From the NCBI GenBank assembly GCA_025201705.1, contig MU616679.1, positions 1-57,486 on the forward strand: a stretch of 57,486 nt of DNA, in the 5' to 3' direction. This document shows, one piece after another, positions 22,101 to 33,719 of this stretch. The notes under the pieces were generated by a model that was given only the letters and a program-made list of their open reading frames with translations, made no database searches and had not been told where the DNA came from. Source of the DNA: Dissophora ornata (Eukaryota > Mortierellomycota > Mortierellomycetes > Mortierellales > Mortierellaceae). The stretch's first letter is position 1. Every line of letters starts with the position of its first letter. The translations under genes were made by a program, and so were the position numbers.

Positions 22101-22525
22101 TCCCATACCCCGGAAAAATCATATTTACATTACCTCAGTCCTGCAAACAGCTGCTGACTCTTTTCAAGCAGATACTGGAATTCCTCTACCTACAGCGATG
22201 AGTACATAGACGGTGACGATCGAACAAGGTGGGGTTGAGTGAGAAAAAAAAAAAAGGCCCATCCTGACGCGATTCGTTTGACCATAATGTATGCATCATG
22301 TTCTGCACATACAACTGTCTGATTCTGACGAGCGATTGCCTCTGCTGTCACTGCATTTGTCGAGACAACATCTTCCATGGGCACCTGGTCTGCAGCGACC
22401 CCAGGACCAGGCGCGCTGCTAGCCGCACTATTGGTTGTGGGCAAAGCAGGGGCGGGTGTGGTTGAAGTTGAGCCTGAGACTGATGAGGGCTGCTGTTGTG
22501 CAGAGGGGGAGTCCATGGTGAACAA
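19128..22525 (-). CDS. SCAI: SCAI homolog, 15 exons
   Basis: Exons: 22525-22313, 22189-22134, 22004-21935, 21796-21771 (26 nt), 21665-21579, 21429-21331, 21241-21046, 20962-20746, 20653-20388, 20297-20213, 20131-19971, 19881-19809, 19725-19555, 19464-19355, 19262-19128. Phases agree at every junction, giving 654 residues. Human SCAI, from memory, is matched throughout: FQYLLEKSQQLF, LRTSETNYL, KKLRYYARFTVVCLLLNN, WQLVLQEVSSFID, HNQIKFSELTIDMFRILQSL, NPHKYLLYRP, HCLHPGDLLPFTRKAMFLIV, VGELFTLFLHAPLLAFSF, LQDEFLRQF. In animals SCAI is a nuclear cofactor that restrains MRTF/SRF transcription and acts with 53BP1/RIF1 in DNA-break repair; its role in fungi is not established to my knowledge. Variable parts are the Ser/Pro-rich N-terminus and an Ala/Ser insert in exon 9 before the NPHKY block. 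Confidence 0.93.
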
Positions 22526-22571
22526 ACCGCTACGCTTCCTTTACAATGGGGAGGAGAGAGAGAAATATAAA

Positions 22572-22590
22572 AGGAAGGAAGGAAGGAAGG
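22572..22590. repeat. GGAA tetranucleotide repeat
   Basis: Four to five GGAA/AAGG units lie about 50 nt upstream of the SCAI start, within the 719-nt gap shared with the divergent protease gene. I see no other gene-like content in 22526-23244. Confidence 0.7.
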
Positions 22591-23137
22591 AGAAACGTCT
22601 ATCCGTGTTCGAGTGGTGTTGGCTGATAGAAAGTATTGTCCAGTGGCAACATGCACCAAAGAGAAAGGAGGCACAACGTGCATTGCTCTCAGAGAGCGAT
22701 TTCCCGCTGTACGCCAGCTGGCTGTGTGCCTGTCAGCCAGCCAGTGGCCACATCTTGACCTGCAGGACTGTTCACATCTGAAACCCTGTCCGTGAGCACG
22801 AACAGGACAAAGCGTTCGTGATGCCAATGGACGAACATCTATGCCACCTACACGCATAACGGAAACGCGTCTGTTCCCTGGACGCGTCCTAACGCAAATA
22901 CATGTGTCGAGAGCCGTCTTTCTGTCAGTAATGTATTAGGGTGAGCTCGAAACAAGCCTGAAATTGAATATTATTTTATTTTTCCCTCATCGCTGTTCGC
23001 GGCCCAGCCGTTGCAATTGTAAAAGGGATCACCACCTATCCAAGGATGATTTGAAAGTCGCGTCCTGGATGCTTGGGAATCTGGAATATCCTCTCGCTCT
23101 CCACCCCTTCCCATTTATCGAACGCCGAACTTTTTTT

Positions 23138-23145
23138 TATAAATA
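23138..23145 (+). promoter_or_regulatory. Candidate TATA box of the aspartic protease gene
   Basis: TATAAATA follows a run of eight T and lies about 100 nt before the protease ATG, with a pyrimidine-rich leader after it. Spacing and sequence fit a fungal TATA element; there is no transcript evidence. Confidence 0.4.
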
Positions 23146-23244
23146 TATTCCTTTGCAAAACTCCATCCCCCACTGCTCTATCTACCCCTGCCAACCTCCG
23201 CGTTCCTTTCCAAAAAATATATACCGAAAAGAAATAAGACGCAT

Positions 23245-25410
23245 ATGAAGTTAGTACCCCTTACAGTTACCTTGGCGCCTTCACTACATTCGGCTAGCAT
23301 CCGATCGCCATGTGCCAAGTCACCCACCCCTGCCTCACTCGATCGCCCTCGTCGAACAGAGACGGTCATCAACCTTGTACGCGCCCTGGCTATCGTCTTT
23401 TCTGTAACAACTGTCGCCACGTTTGTAGTCTGGGTCGTTTCACCCATCCCAGCATTAAAGGGAAACTACTCAAACCATACGGTCGCACCCCCAGTCCCCA
23501 GCTTCCAATCTGGACACCACAACACGTACGAGACGCCTCCAACCATCGATCCCCCCATCCATCTTGAACACCCTGCTTCCAATGAACACCAAAACATGCA
23601 ACTGCTCGAGATTTCCACGAGCGACTCTCTAATTACCGATAACTCTGCATGTGGCGAGGCCTGTTGGAACAAGAACTTGTTCGACGCCCTGTCCAGGATT
23701 GCGATCGCCAAAAGACGTTATTCCACACGGACAGATATGTCTCCCATTACTCTAGCTGAAACATTGCAGTTGACGAGCGAGGATCTAACCGTCCGGGAAC
23801 GTGCTGTCGCCTTCTTGAAGCGGTCCAACGTTTACCCAGAGCGCGAAGTTGATTCGGTGAAGCCTGAGAATGTGGAAGCGAAGAAGGACCATCAGAAGGC
23901 GGGAAAGAAGGACCATCATGACAGGGACAGGAAATCTCACCACAAAAAAGAGAACAAGCAGGACGTCGCCTCCCACGGCGAGAAGTCTACCAAGGGTAAC
24001 AAGAAAGGACACGTGGAAATGAAAACAATTCAGCTAAAGAAGGACAATAGCAAGGAGAAGAAGGACAAGAAAGGGAACAAGAAGGACATGAAGGAGAACA
24101 AGAAGGACAATAAGAATAAGAAGAACAAGAAGAGCTGCGGCAAAGCAAAGGAAGGCAGCCAAGACCCGACTATTACAGCACAAAACCTTGTCCCTGGCGA
24201 AAACAGAGATGATAGTTACAAACCTCAGGCAACTATCAAACTTCGCTCCATCGGCACTGTCAGCGGATACTACGGCCAAGTCCAGATTGGCACCCCTCAG
24301 CAACCGTTCAATGTTGTCTTCGACACTGGCTCGAGTGACCTCTGGATTCCCTCGGCCAAATGCATGGAAGATGGATGCCTTTCTCATCAGCGCTTCGATG
24401 GTCTTCACTCTGACAGCTACGCCAGCACAAACCCCCCGTTGCCCTTCGAGATCGAGTACGGTACCGGAGAAGTAGCTGGAGTGATCTCAGAGGACATTGT
24501 TTCCCTCGGAGGTATCCTCAGTAAGGAGCCAATTCGCTTTGCCGAAAGCCTGACATCGAGCAGTCTCTTTGGACGCGCCGTATTTGATGGAGTCTTTGGA
24601 CTGGCGTACCAGGAGATGAGCAGCTCAGGAGAACGTCCGCCATTCCTGGCCATGATGGAGCAGCACGCGATCAAAAGAGGCATGTTTGGGTTCTACATGG
24701 GCAAAGGTCACGGTGAGCTTGCCTTGGGAGGATACGATAAATCGAAGATCGAAGGCAACAACGTACTCTGGTCCAAGGTCATTAAGAAGGGCTACTGGGA
24801 GATCAAGATGGAAAAGGTCAAGGCCGAAAAAGCAGACTTCCTCAAGGGGCCCGTCCATGCCATTGTAGACACTGGTGAGTCCGCGGACTGGACTCGTTTT
24901 ACAATTGCTTGTATGATGCAATTTAAAGCCAACGGATATTGACCATGGCATTTGCCGTATGCTTTGCATTTCATAACAGGTACGACCCAAATCATCATGC
25001 CTGTTGATCTTGCGCGCCACATGCACGCGAAGTTCCTCCCTGGTGCGAAGCGCATACACGACGGTATCTACTCTTTGCCCTGCAACGCAAAGAATATGCC
25101 GATTCTCCGCTTCCAGATCTCTGGAAAGATATTTGAAGTACCCCCAAGTCTTTACACTCTCCAGGAGATTGCACCCGGTCGGTGCATGAGTGGCTTCGCC
25201 GGCGAGGAAGTTGACGGCACTGCCTGGATCCTAGGCGATGTTTTCCTGCGCAGTGTTTATTCGGTAAGCGTCTGCTAGTTTACTTTGAATGTAATAATCG
25301 CGTAGACAGCTCTTTATGCTCAGTCGATCTAATTGACCATTTTAATGGTTCCTTTGCTACAGATCTTTGACTTTGATAATGACCGCGTTGGATTTGGCAC
25401 GCTTGCCTAA
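23245..25410 (+). CDS. Membrane-anchored pepsin-like aspartic protease (A1 family)
   Basis: Exons 23245-24874, 24980-25263 and 25363-25410 give 653 residues. The two catalytic motifs are intact: VVFDTGSSDLWIPS (Asp ~360) and AIVDTG|TTQI (Asp ~542), the second split by intron 1. Also visible are the flap-region Tyr-Gly in IEYGTGEVAG, the SIF/YF-type FDGVFGLAYQEMS stretch, the C-terminal WILGDVFLRSVYS and a final FDNDRVGFGTLA. Instead of a cleavable signal peptide there is one hydrophobic helix at ~43-66 after a basic start, predicting a type II membrane protein with its catalytic domain in the secretory lumen or outside. A ~95-residue Lys/His/Asp-rich, strongly basic segment (~212-305) lies between anchor and catalytic domain, where a propeptide would be. 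Substrates are unknown; vacuolar or cell-surface processing roles are typical for the family. Confidence 0.9.
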
Positions 25411-25691
25411 GAGGCGGTCTGCCGCTTGCTTGTATGCAACCTTTTAATTTATCTATTGACATTTACGTGTATATCCTTCTTTGTCCTGTTACCCTTGACT
25501 CGCATAAAGCTCTTCAATACCGTCGCCCGATAATGTGCTTTGTGCCTGAATGATGCAAATGTGGAAATGATGTGGCGGTCACACGTAGCCAAATTAGGCG
25601 AGACCACTTGGAACCCTCGTCTCTTCGCTCATCACCGACCAACAACTGCCGATCGCACTCAACCAGGTGGCAAACCTCTGGATACTGAAAC

Positions 25692-28600
25692 ATGCAGGCG
25701 TTCTCAACTCAGCTCGACCTCGTCCTTAATGAGACCGATGTCAAGGTACCGTACTGGAGCCTATCACGCCCTCATTCATCATTTCATGGAGAAATGCAAA
25801 GAAGAGATTCGGCGTCAGCACAGATCTCCCTCTCTCTGTCTTTCTGGATTTTCATAAGGAATGCCATCCTTACGAGCTTTCAATTGAATTGCTACATCGC
25901 TGTAATAGACTCCAGCGCCCTCGGTAGACGAGGACAATTTTTTCTGGTATGGAAAGGAATCCACCTCTCACCATCTCGCGTGAATGAGATTAGTTTCAGT
26001 GGCGTTTCTAACGTGTCAATTTGGCTCGCCTTTGCACTCTCAATTGGCGGCACGAATAGTATTTTCCAGGCACCGGCTCCTAAGAAGCGAAGGCTAAATC
26101 CCTCAGTATCATGGTCGAAATATCTCTCCGATCCGGAGAACTCCAAATGCATTACCGTATTGGCATCAGAGTTCCTGAAAGTCTGCAAATTGATGGATAA
26201 CGTGGTATGTCTTGCCATTGGAGCCTTGCTATTCCTCGATAACCCTCCGTCTTTCAATTACTCATCAATTCCGATACCTTCTTCCACTCACATTAGAATG
26301 AGCCATTGAACTTCCTCTTCCAGTCATACCACAACTCACTACAGTCGCCAGCCAAATCAGCACTGCTCCTCGCATTATTATACAACATCTTTCACCCAAA
26401 CTCGACACTGCCACCATACGATCGCATCAAGTCACCCATATCACTTAGTCGTTCATTCATACAACTGACCCAATACTTGGATGTCTCAAATCAGTTTCAA
26501 TGGATCGGGAGCATGTCCCTCATGCTTCGATGTTTGCGGCAACCAGACTGCGAAACGATACCTTCCGAAACGGCAGTCAAAATCGTGACCTCGCTCCTAA
26601 AGATGATCAATCTCTTACCTTTGAACTGCAACAAGGATCAGCGTGAGTGTGCTGCAAAGGGACTGGAAGTCGTAAGGGTATTCCTGGAGACCCCAAGCAC
26701 CACCAAGACTGCGCATGCCACGTACTATGATCTTCTTCGAGAGGTAATTGCAAGGAATCAACAGCAGAATGACAATATTTCTCGTCAGAAATGACTAACA
26801 GGCTAACTATACTACTTACGTACAGATTCCACAGGTATTCCCTCCTGGAGTAGTCATTCATTGGACGTTGGAAGGGTTCATGAACCATCTCCAGAAACGA
26901 CGACAAAATCTAGCTCACCTGATAATGCCACCTGATGCTTCATGGCCATTAATTTCGCAAGTCAGTCGGCAGCACGAGTTCACGAACCTCGCCCAGCGGC
27001 CGACTCACCTCTTGTTCGCTTCAGATTACGTATGTCATGGAAAGGCGATACTCATGAGACTATATAATGTGGGTTGAATAGGCAATCTCTAATCAATGTA
27101 GATATTAATAATCATAGGTTAATGGGATAAGGGATGGACAGATGACGACCTATGTCAGTTTGTTCTGCGATCTTCTGTACCAGAGAGCTCCCCCGGACGA
27201 AATATTTTTCATGATTCGCCAACTTCCTCACAATCCTACTGGCGTCTCAGCGTTACGGGAATCGTTGGTCATCAAAACTAGGGACGTAGTTCGGTGCATT
27301 CAACGCCATAGTCGATTTCACGACCCCCGGCCAGTGGACACGACAATGCCAGTGCCAGCCAATCCAGAAATGGTGGTCCCAGACAATATCGACTTCATGG
27401 AGTTGCTGATCGAGCTCTCAGATCAGTTGTATGCATTTGTAGGCTCTGAGCTGTCACAGATATCCACCATCTATCCGACAGGATATGCCGTGCTTTACGA
27501 AGATCTGATCGCCGACTATTATACACTGGTCACCGGGACGGATAAAACGCCTCCAGAACTAGAAAAGGACAACACTTTGATCTTCTTACTACTACAACTC
27601 ATTCATATTGAAAAAGTTGGAGGCCAAGACAAACTACTGGCGCAGGACTATGCTACAGATGAACATCTCTTCAGGCTTCTTATCGCGTTGTATGACGAAG
27701 ACCAGGTCAATTCAAAGGATGGATTCTATCTACGAGATCTTGCTCTTCAGTGCGCCATCAGTCACCAGCAAGGCAATATCAAGGAAAAGCCTTTAATGAA
27801 GTTCCGCCACCCGAAACTCGCCGTGATCTGGCCCTACTATTCGCAAATCTGCTACAGTGTCCACACATACTTTATGCAGAAGTACAGCAAGACCAACATG
27901 CAGGATGCCAACTTCCTCTCCAACCTTCCAATGCAGGAAAACGTCAAGTTCGCAATAGTATCCCAGCTTAAGCAGCATATCGTAGCAGGGACGCTATTCC
28001 TTTACCTTGTGTCGAACCAAGGCGCGGAAACGGAGCTGGATGCCGCCGGCATGTTCTTGAAGGGCGGAACGCTCAACTACAAACTATTGGACCTGCTCAA
28101 CATTGACACGAAGCACAGGTACTACATAATAAGGATGGTGTGAAAGGAGATGAACAGATGCCTTGACCGCAGCGCTGACTTCTTCTTTATTACAGGCTGC
28201 TAGGACTCGTCTACAAAACGATGCTAGATGGAGAGAATGGACCACGATTTCATGGAAACCCTCCTCCTCAAGTCAAGTTTGTCTCTCCATATGTCATTGA
28301 TGTCGTTTACAAGCTGCTCTCGAGTACTCCATGCTCCGTAGAGCCTGTGATCAAGGTGTTGTTCGACAAATTGAGGCGATATGACAGACTGCCCAAGGCA
28401 GTGAGCGATGTACCGGCTGAGGTTACTCGCTGGCAGTTCACTGTGCTTCAATTGTTGAACTTCCGCCTAATACGGCCACTCAAGTTCACTGCCACGTGCG
28501 CTCATCTGCTCCACTACATGAAGTTTGCTCTATCTGTCACAAAGCATCGGGCACTGCACAACATTGTGGAGACATGCAACCACAGTGCTCTCAGCATCCA

Positions 28601-31221
28601 GACTAGCCACAAATTCCTGCGATCACTCGTTGATAACAAGAGAGAACGGCCGTACTGGTTTGAAGAATCCGAGGTACTGGCTCGCCGCGCGGTCTTGACC
28701 ATCGCACGTGTCGTAAAACTCAGTGGACAGGGCGATGCCCCACTTGGCATTATTACGGAGATTCTTCAAATATTGCACAAGCATCCTATTGTCTGGACAG
28801 AAGAAGTTGCGGCATTTTTTCCGGAACCAGTGCGGGATTTTTACAGGACTCAGGATCAATCGGGTATCAGCAAGGGTATACCTGGGGCGGTAACAGAATT
28901 GGAGGTGTCGACACTGTTGGAGGGAACGTCGGTACACAATGTACTGCTGGTCGCCAAGGGTTCGGAACCCAATACCTACCTCCTGAGCCATTACTCTGAC
29001 ATGGCAAACCACCCCTTTTTCCTGTGCGTTTTTTGGGAGATCATTATTATCCAGCAACAAATTTCAGAAAGCATGCTGGAGGATATTCGCGCAGTCATGC
29101 TCCAATTTCCACCCTCGCATATGTCGACCTATACCCAACAATTGGTTGACTATGCTCTCTGGAAATTGGATCCGAAAAATCCGAACGCAACTGGGACGAT
29201 CGACTTCGTTGTTCGCATTTTCGAGGAGCTCGTATGGAAGTATCAGCTTCTAGCTATCGAACATGTGCTACTGGCACTCATGACAGGCCACCCAGCACGC
29301 TCGGGTGATCTGGGACTTAAGATCTTGATCCAGATGACGATCAACTCTTCAGAACTTTCAAACCGTATTTCGCATTGGACGTCAATCGGCATCAGTCCTC
29401 GCCCTTGGGAGGAGGATGCCTACTACGACAAGCTCCAAAACTATCTCTCCCGTTACCCAGAGTACTTCGGATTCGAAGCTTATGAGGCCAGGAGCGGTAC
29501 CAACCCCATCAATCCGCCACTGGAAATGCCACTCTTGGTCAGCTACAACAATGTCCTTCTACGTCTGCTCAATATCTTTGATATGATCGTTGGTCGGTTC
29601 ATCGAGTATCAGCTGACGGATACATTGGTCACCTTCCTGGAGAAGTTTGGCTGCCTCTACCTATACCACAACACTCCTATGGGTTTCGTGCGGGACACGT
29701 TGCTTTACTACCACGAATCGCCGACATTAAGGGATCCACGTGTCACCAAAGCTTTGCTAAAGCTCTTGGATTTTAAGCAAATGGAGCTTTCGCCAGTGTT
29801 GACAGACTATGTTCAGGAGATTAGCCGGTCTGAGGATCAGTTCGACGAACACTACGTTCACGAGATCTGCCGCAAACTCGCCGCGAGTTTGGATCCGAGG
29901 GAGTGTGGCTACAAGACCGACCCTGGTATGCCAGAGCGACAATATCGCGAGATCTCAAATCCGGCTACACAAGGACTGTATATTGCAGTCATTGAAGCGC
30001 TGGCTGCTCCGATCCCAATGGAAAGATTTATGCAGTACATGATGAACTTGGTGCTGGCCAAGCGTTCTGCCGCCCCAAACTCGATTTCATCGTCTGGGAC
30101 TGCTTCTGCAGGCTCGGGACCGACAGGATCTGCACCAGCTTCAAGGGTCGTGCCCGAACCAAGAGTGATTCATGCTGCAGGACTCTTGCTCTCAGCGCTT
30201 CCCGCAGAATTTATGGATCTATTCTTTGTGGAGGTGGACGCGTTCACGCGAACGGATGAGACGTTGCTAGAAGCTTCTACTTCATCCTCCAAAGCGACTG
30301 CGGAATCAAGGGCAGCAGCGGCTGCTGCTTATATCGGACGACCCGTCACTACACCTGCCATCAACGGAGGGCTAGGGGCCACAGGAAAATTCAAACGAGA
30401 GAGCATGCATGCGGATTCGGGGCTCCCTCCTCTCTCCAACCCTTCATTCAAGCGAACGGCTATTCAAGAGTTGTTGCTGTCGAGCATTTTCACCAGTTAC
30501 GCCAACAATCGCAACAACTACCGAGCCAACATGCCCAACTCTTTCTTGACATTTTTCCATGCGATTGCGCATTATTCGTCCGCAGATATCTTGGTTCGGA
30601 TCATGAAGTGCTTGGAGCATTGGAGACAAGGCACCAGCTTACCCCCACCAACGGGTTCTAGTCTGTTGAACTACAAGAATTCACTTATTCGGTTTAATAA
30701 CCAGCACGAGAACCTTCGTGATGAGAGTGTTGAAGATGTGCCTTTGCATAGCGATGGCAATATGACAGAAACAACAGCAGCGAATGGAAATTTCAATATG
30801 AAGAAGAACCAGAGCATTCGAACAGATGTGCAGTTGCTCTTCATCTGTGCTCTGATCGGACCTCTCGTGCATCGGTTTGAGAAAGTACAAATTGGAGGTT
30901 CAACGGGACACATATTGGTGGTATTAGTTGAGCTTCTGGCGATGGTTACAGGCTCATTAGAGATCGCGGCCCGTCCAGGACTACACACTCTCGAGCAAGC
31001 AATTGACTTCGTGTAAGTAGTTACTCAAACTGTTGTCTCAGTTGTGTTATGTTGTATTTCGATTGCGAAATACCAAATAACAAATGCACCTTTGATTTGA
31101 CCTCCTTAGCCACCACGTCTGTACGCATATACCAAAGGATTCAGATACAAGTGCTCAACTGGCACAGGTGTTGAAAAGTATGCGGCCGTGGCTGCAGGGC
31201 CGACTAGGCAGCATAGTCTAG
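25692..31221 (+). CDS. MED23: Mediator complex subunit 23
   Basis: Model exons 25692-25745, 26070-26204, 26297-26743, 26826-27029, 27118-28118, 28196-31012 and 31110-31221 join in phase to 1,589 residues. Matches to metazoan MED23, from memory, increase towards the C-terminus: MVWKYN-like LVWKYQLLAIEHVLLAL, LSNRISHWTS, RYPEYFGFEAYEA, NNVLLRLLNIFDMIVGRF, ALAAPIPMERFMQYMMNLVL, and QLLFICALIGPLVHRF. MED23 is a tail-module Mediator subunit relaying signals from transcription factors to RNA polymerase II; it is absent from budding yeast. Family-atypical Ser/Ala-rich insertions lie around 30060-30180 and 30270-30420. The 5' end is least certain: 25746-26069 is open in the same frame and could be exon rather than intron, though TCTAAC plus TTTTCCAG favours an intron. 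The last 37-codon exon is inferred from splice signals and a plausible C-terminus. Confidence 0.9.
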
Positions 31222-32850
31222 ATGGAATTCTTTTCCGACCAATATCAAGTAAACTGCGCATTTTTTTTCTTTGCTCGTTTGCTAGTTTAAACAGATAAGA
31301 TAAATAGATCTGGTGGCGATGATCAAGGTATAAATGTCGAAAGGACAAATATCTTACGTTTTGTGCATTGTTGGCTCCAACTCATATTGCTCTTTTTGAC
31401 GCATGCTAATGAGAGTTGGATATTAGGATAGAGGCACTCACTCATAGAATATTCGCACCTGAAGAAACAAAAAGAGAGGTTCCTAATATATGAGGACTAT
31501 ACACAGCGATACCTGAGGCATCCGCTTTTTATTCATCGATCTGTGCTGCCTTGGTTTCTGCCCATCCACCCATCCTGATCCCCATTTCCCAACGTTCTAT
31601 TAACGCCATCGTACCTTTGCCAGGCGAGTCTTGTTCAAAAAATTATTTTTCCCTTAAGCCAGCCGTGGCGTAGAGAAGGGTCCCATGAAGGCAGTTTTCT
31701 GCATGGACAATGCCAAGTACCGTGTCGCCGTCGCGAGGTCCTGGATTCAAATGACAAAGAAACCCGCAAAACTCTATCCATGCCCAAGAAGTCAGGACTC
31801 ATTCAGCGCCCCGTTGGATTGAACCCAGATCTTGAAGAGAGCGCTTTGCAGAAGCTTAAGAGGCCTGGATTGTATGCAATGGCCAAAGTTGTTTTATAAA
31901 AGCTTAGCCCGCAACCGAGACTGTCGCTCTAACGCGTCGCGAAATCGAAGTGCACACCGCACGCTACTTGAGGCCCCATACTAGTGGCTAGTCGATGAAA
32001 ACGCTGAGTTCAAGGCAATTGTGGTTAATCACTATCACTGAATCCTAACATGCCCATCCTGAAAACGCCCCACCTAGATATTGAAACAAGAACATGACAC
32101 TGAGTGCACCGAGGATGGCAGCGATGAAGACGAAGATATCGAGGATGATGGCAAAGTCGAAGCCGAGGTCGAAGTCGAAGATGATAGTATCTTAGAGCTA
32201 CGAGAATCTCGCGCAGTGATGGCCAAGATGTTGAAGCTATCCAGGTCCCACAGAATGACATTCCCAAGATTGCTATGCGATAAGCGGAGCAGCTCAAAAA
32301 ATCAAACTTCCAAAAGGTCCGGCAAGCTTTGCAGCTGATATCCGAAGAAAAGCTCGTTGACGATAGTACAAAACAATCGAGGGCATTGGCAATGCCCACG
32401 CCCCATGCAGTGGTGAACCGACGTTTAAAAGGACAAGGAGAACTTAGAGGCTGCTAAAAAGGGATACTTTAAAGTTCAATGGGCGATCTTGACAGCATGA
32501 AATACACGTTCGAGCGTGGCAATAGCTTCTTCAGGAAGAGCCCGATTCCGATGTTCGAGAGTGCTTTGGTGAGTTTGCGGTGAAAACCACCCTCGGCTTT
32601 CGTATGTTCGTGTGTTTCTGCCCAACAACATCAATGTCATAGCGCGGCGTAAGATACAAGCTCAGGCGCATATGAGTGAAAGGGCATTCCAGGGTATTTT
32701 GACCAGGTATTTTGTCTAGATACGCTGTCGTGGACTATGGAAATGGCGAGCAAGTATATTACATCACAATAATATCCGGGCCCTAGTCCACAGAGACGTA
32801 TAAGATAGAGTAGCTTTGGGGGTCACGCAGAGACTGGCAACTGAGGCTCT
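31222..32850. other. Gene-poor region, possibly decayed coding DNA
   Basis: No intact gene. Several stretches read like protein for 20-60 codons before a stop or frame change: around 31770-31900, around 31920-31990, an acidic stretch at 32081-32338, and around 32530-32770. I do not recognise a family, and the fragments cannot be joined into one frame, so this may be an eroded gene or chance. No terminal repeats were seen. Confidence 0.35.
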
Positions 32851-33613
32851 ATGGGCCTATCCTTCACAGTTAGCGGTGATCTCGTCAAGGCCGCTAGAAG
32901 CTTAATAGGGTCCACTAATCCACTCTACCCAGAGATCTTCGTCGCTCTGAATTCATCCGCCTTCACAGCGCTGTTAGTAGGTTTCAATGCCACAACAAAA
33001 GCAACTCTGGTTTTTAACACTCCAAAGTCAGGGACCGACAACTCCACCCTTATCAATTGTGTCGGATATGAGGCTAACAGTTACTTCACCGATCATCAAA
33101 GCCGATCTGTGAACATGATTTCCTGCCGCGAGATCCGGATCTCGGTTCTGCTACCCCGTTGATACGCTCAATATCTACAACGCCATGGCACCCACGTTGA
33201 TGGAGCAAGTTGATATCGCAAATGGGAATATGACTGTCGAAAGCGTGGAAACAGTCGCTCAGGAAATGTCAGTCTTGTTGAAAGGAATTGCCGATCGGCT
33301 GTATCCACTGAATGCCATGGTCTCGGGTTAAGTTACATCTTACACCTATGTCCAGGGTATCTCGTTTGAGCTCTGGTCATTGGTGTTCATAGTCGCCGTA
33401 GTGGTCTTTGTGACGGCGACTTTTTTGTTGGATATTTTCCTGAACGATGAGGCGGACTTAGCGACGCTGATCGAAAACGCGACATCCGCACACGAAATGC
33501 CAACGAATGGCGAAATAAGAAACCTTGGGCTCTGGTCAAGGATGGGACCACCTACCAAATCACTCTTCGACGAGCTCCTATTAGTCTGCAAAGCAGCGAG
33601 TCTCAGAGCTTGA
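32851..33613 (+). pseudogene. Decayed membrane or surface-protein gene
   Basis: Three protein-like stretches follow each other in order. The first (32851 to ~33120) has several Asn-x-Ser/Thr sites (NSS, NAT, NST). The reading then shifts by one frame near 33120-33157 and continues through VDTLNIYNAMAPTLMEQ to MVSG, followed by an in-frame TAA near 33330. After that the same frame continues into a clear transmembrane helix (LWSLVFIVAVVVFVTATFLL, ~33372-33431) and a short cytosolic tail ending at 33613. The layout, a glycosylated ectodomain, one helix and a tail, suggests a single-pass surface protein. One frameshift plus one stop suggest a dead copy. The distance between lesions is too short for a normal intron. 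The original family is not recognised, and the 5' end is not identified. Confidence 0.55.
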
Positions 33614-33719
33614 AATATTACTAGAATAAAAATAAGAGGTACTGACATATATCATACACATCCTCTTTCACCATCCCCTCACTCGCGAATAGTCAACGCC
33701 GCCGGGGCAGAATAGCTAA

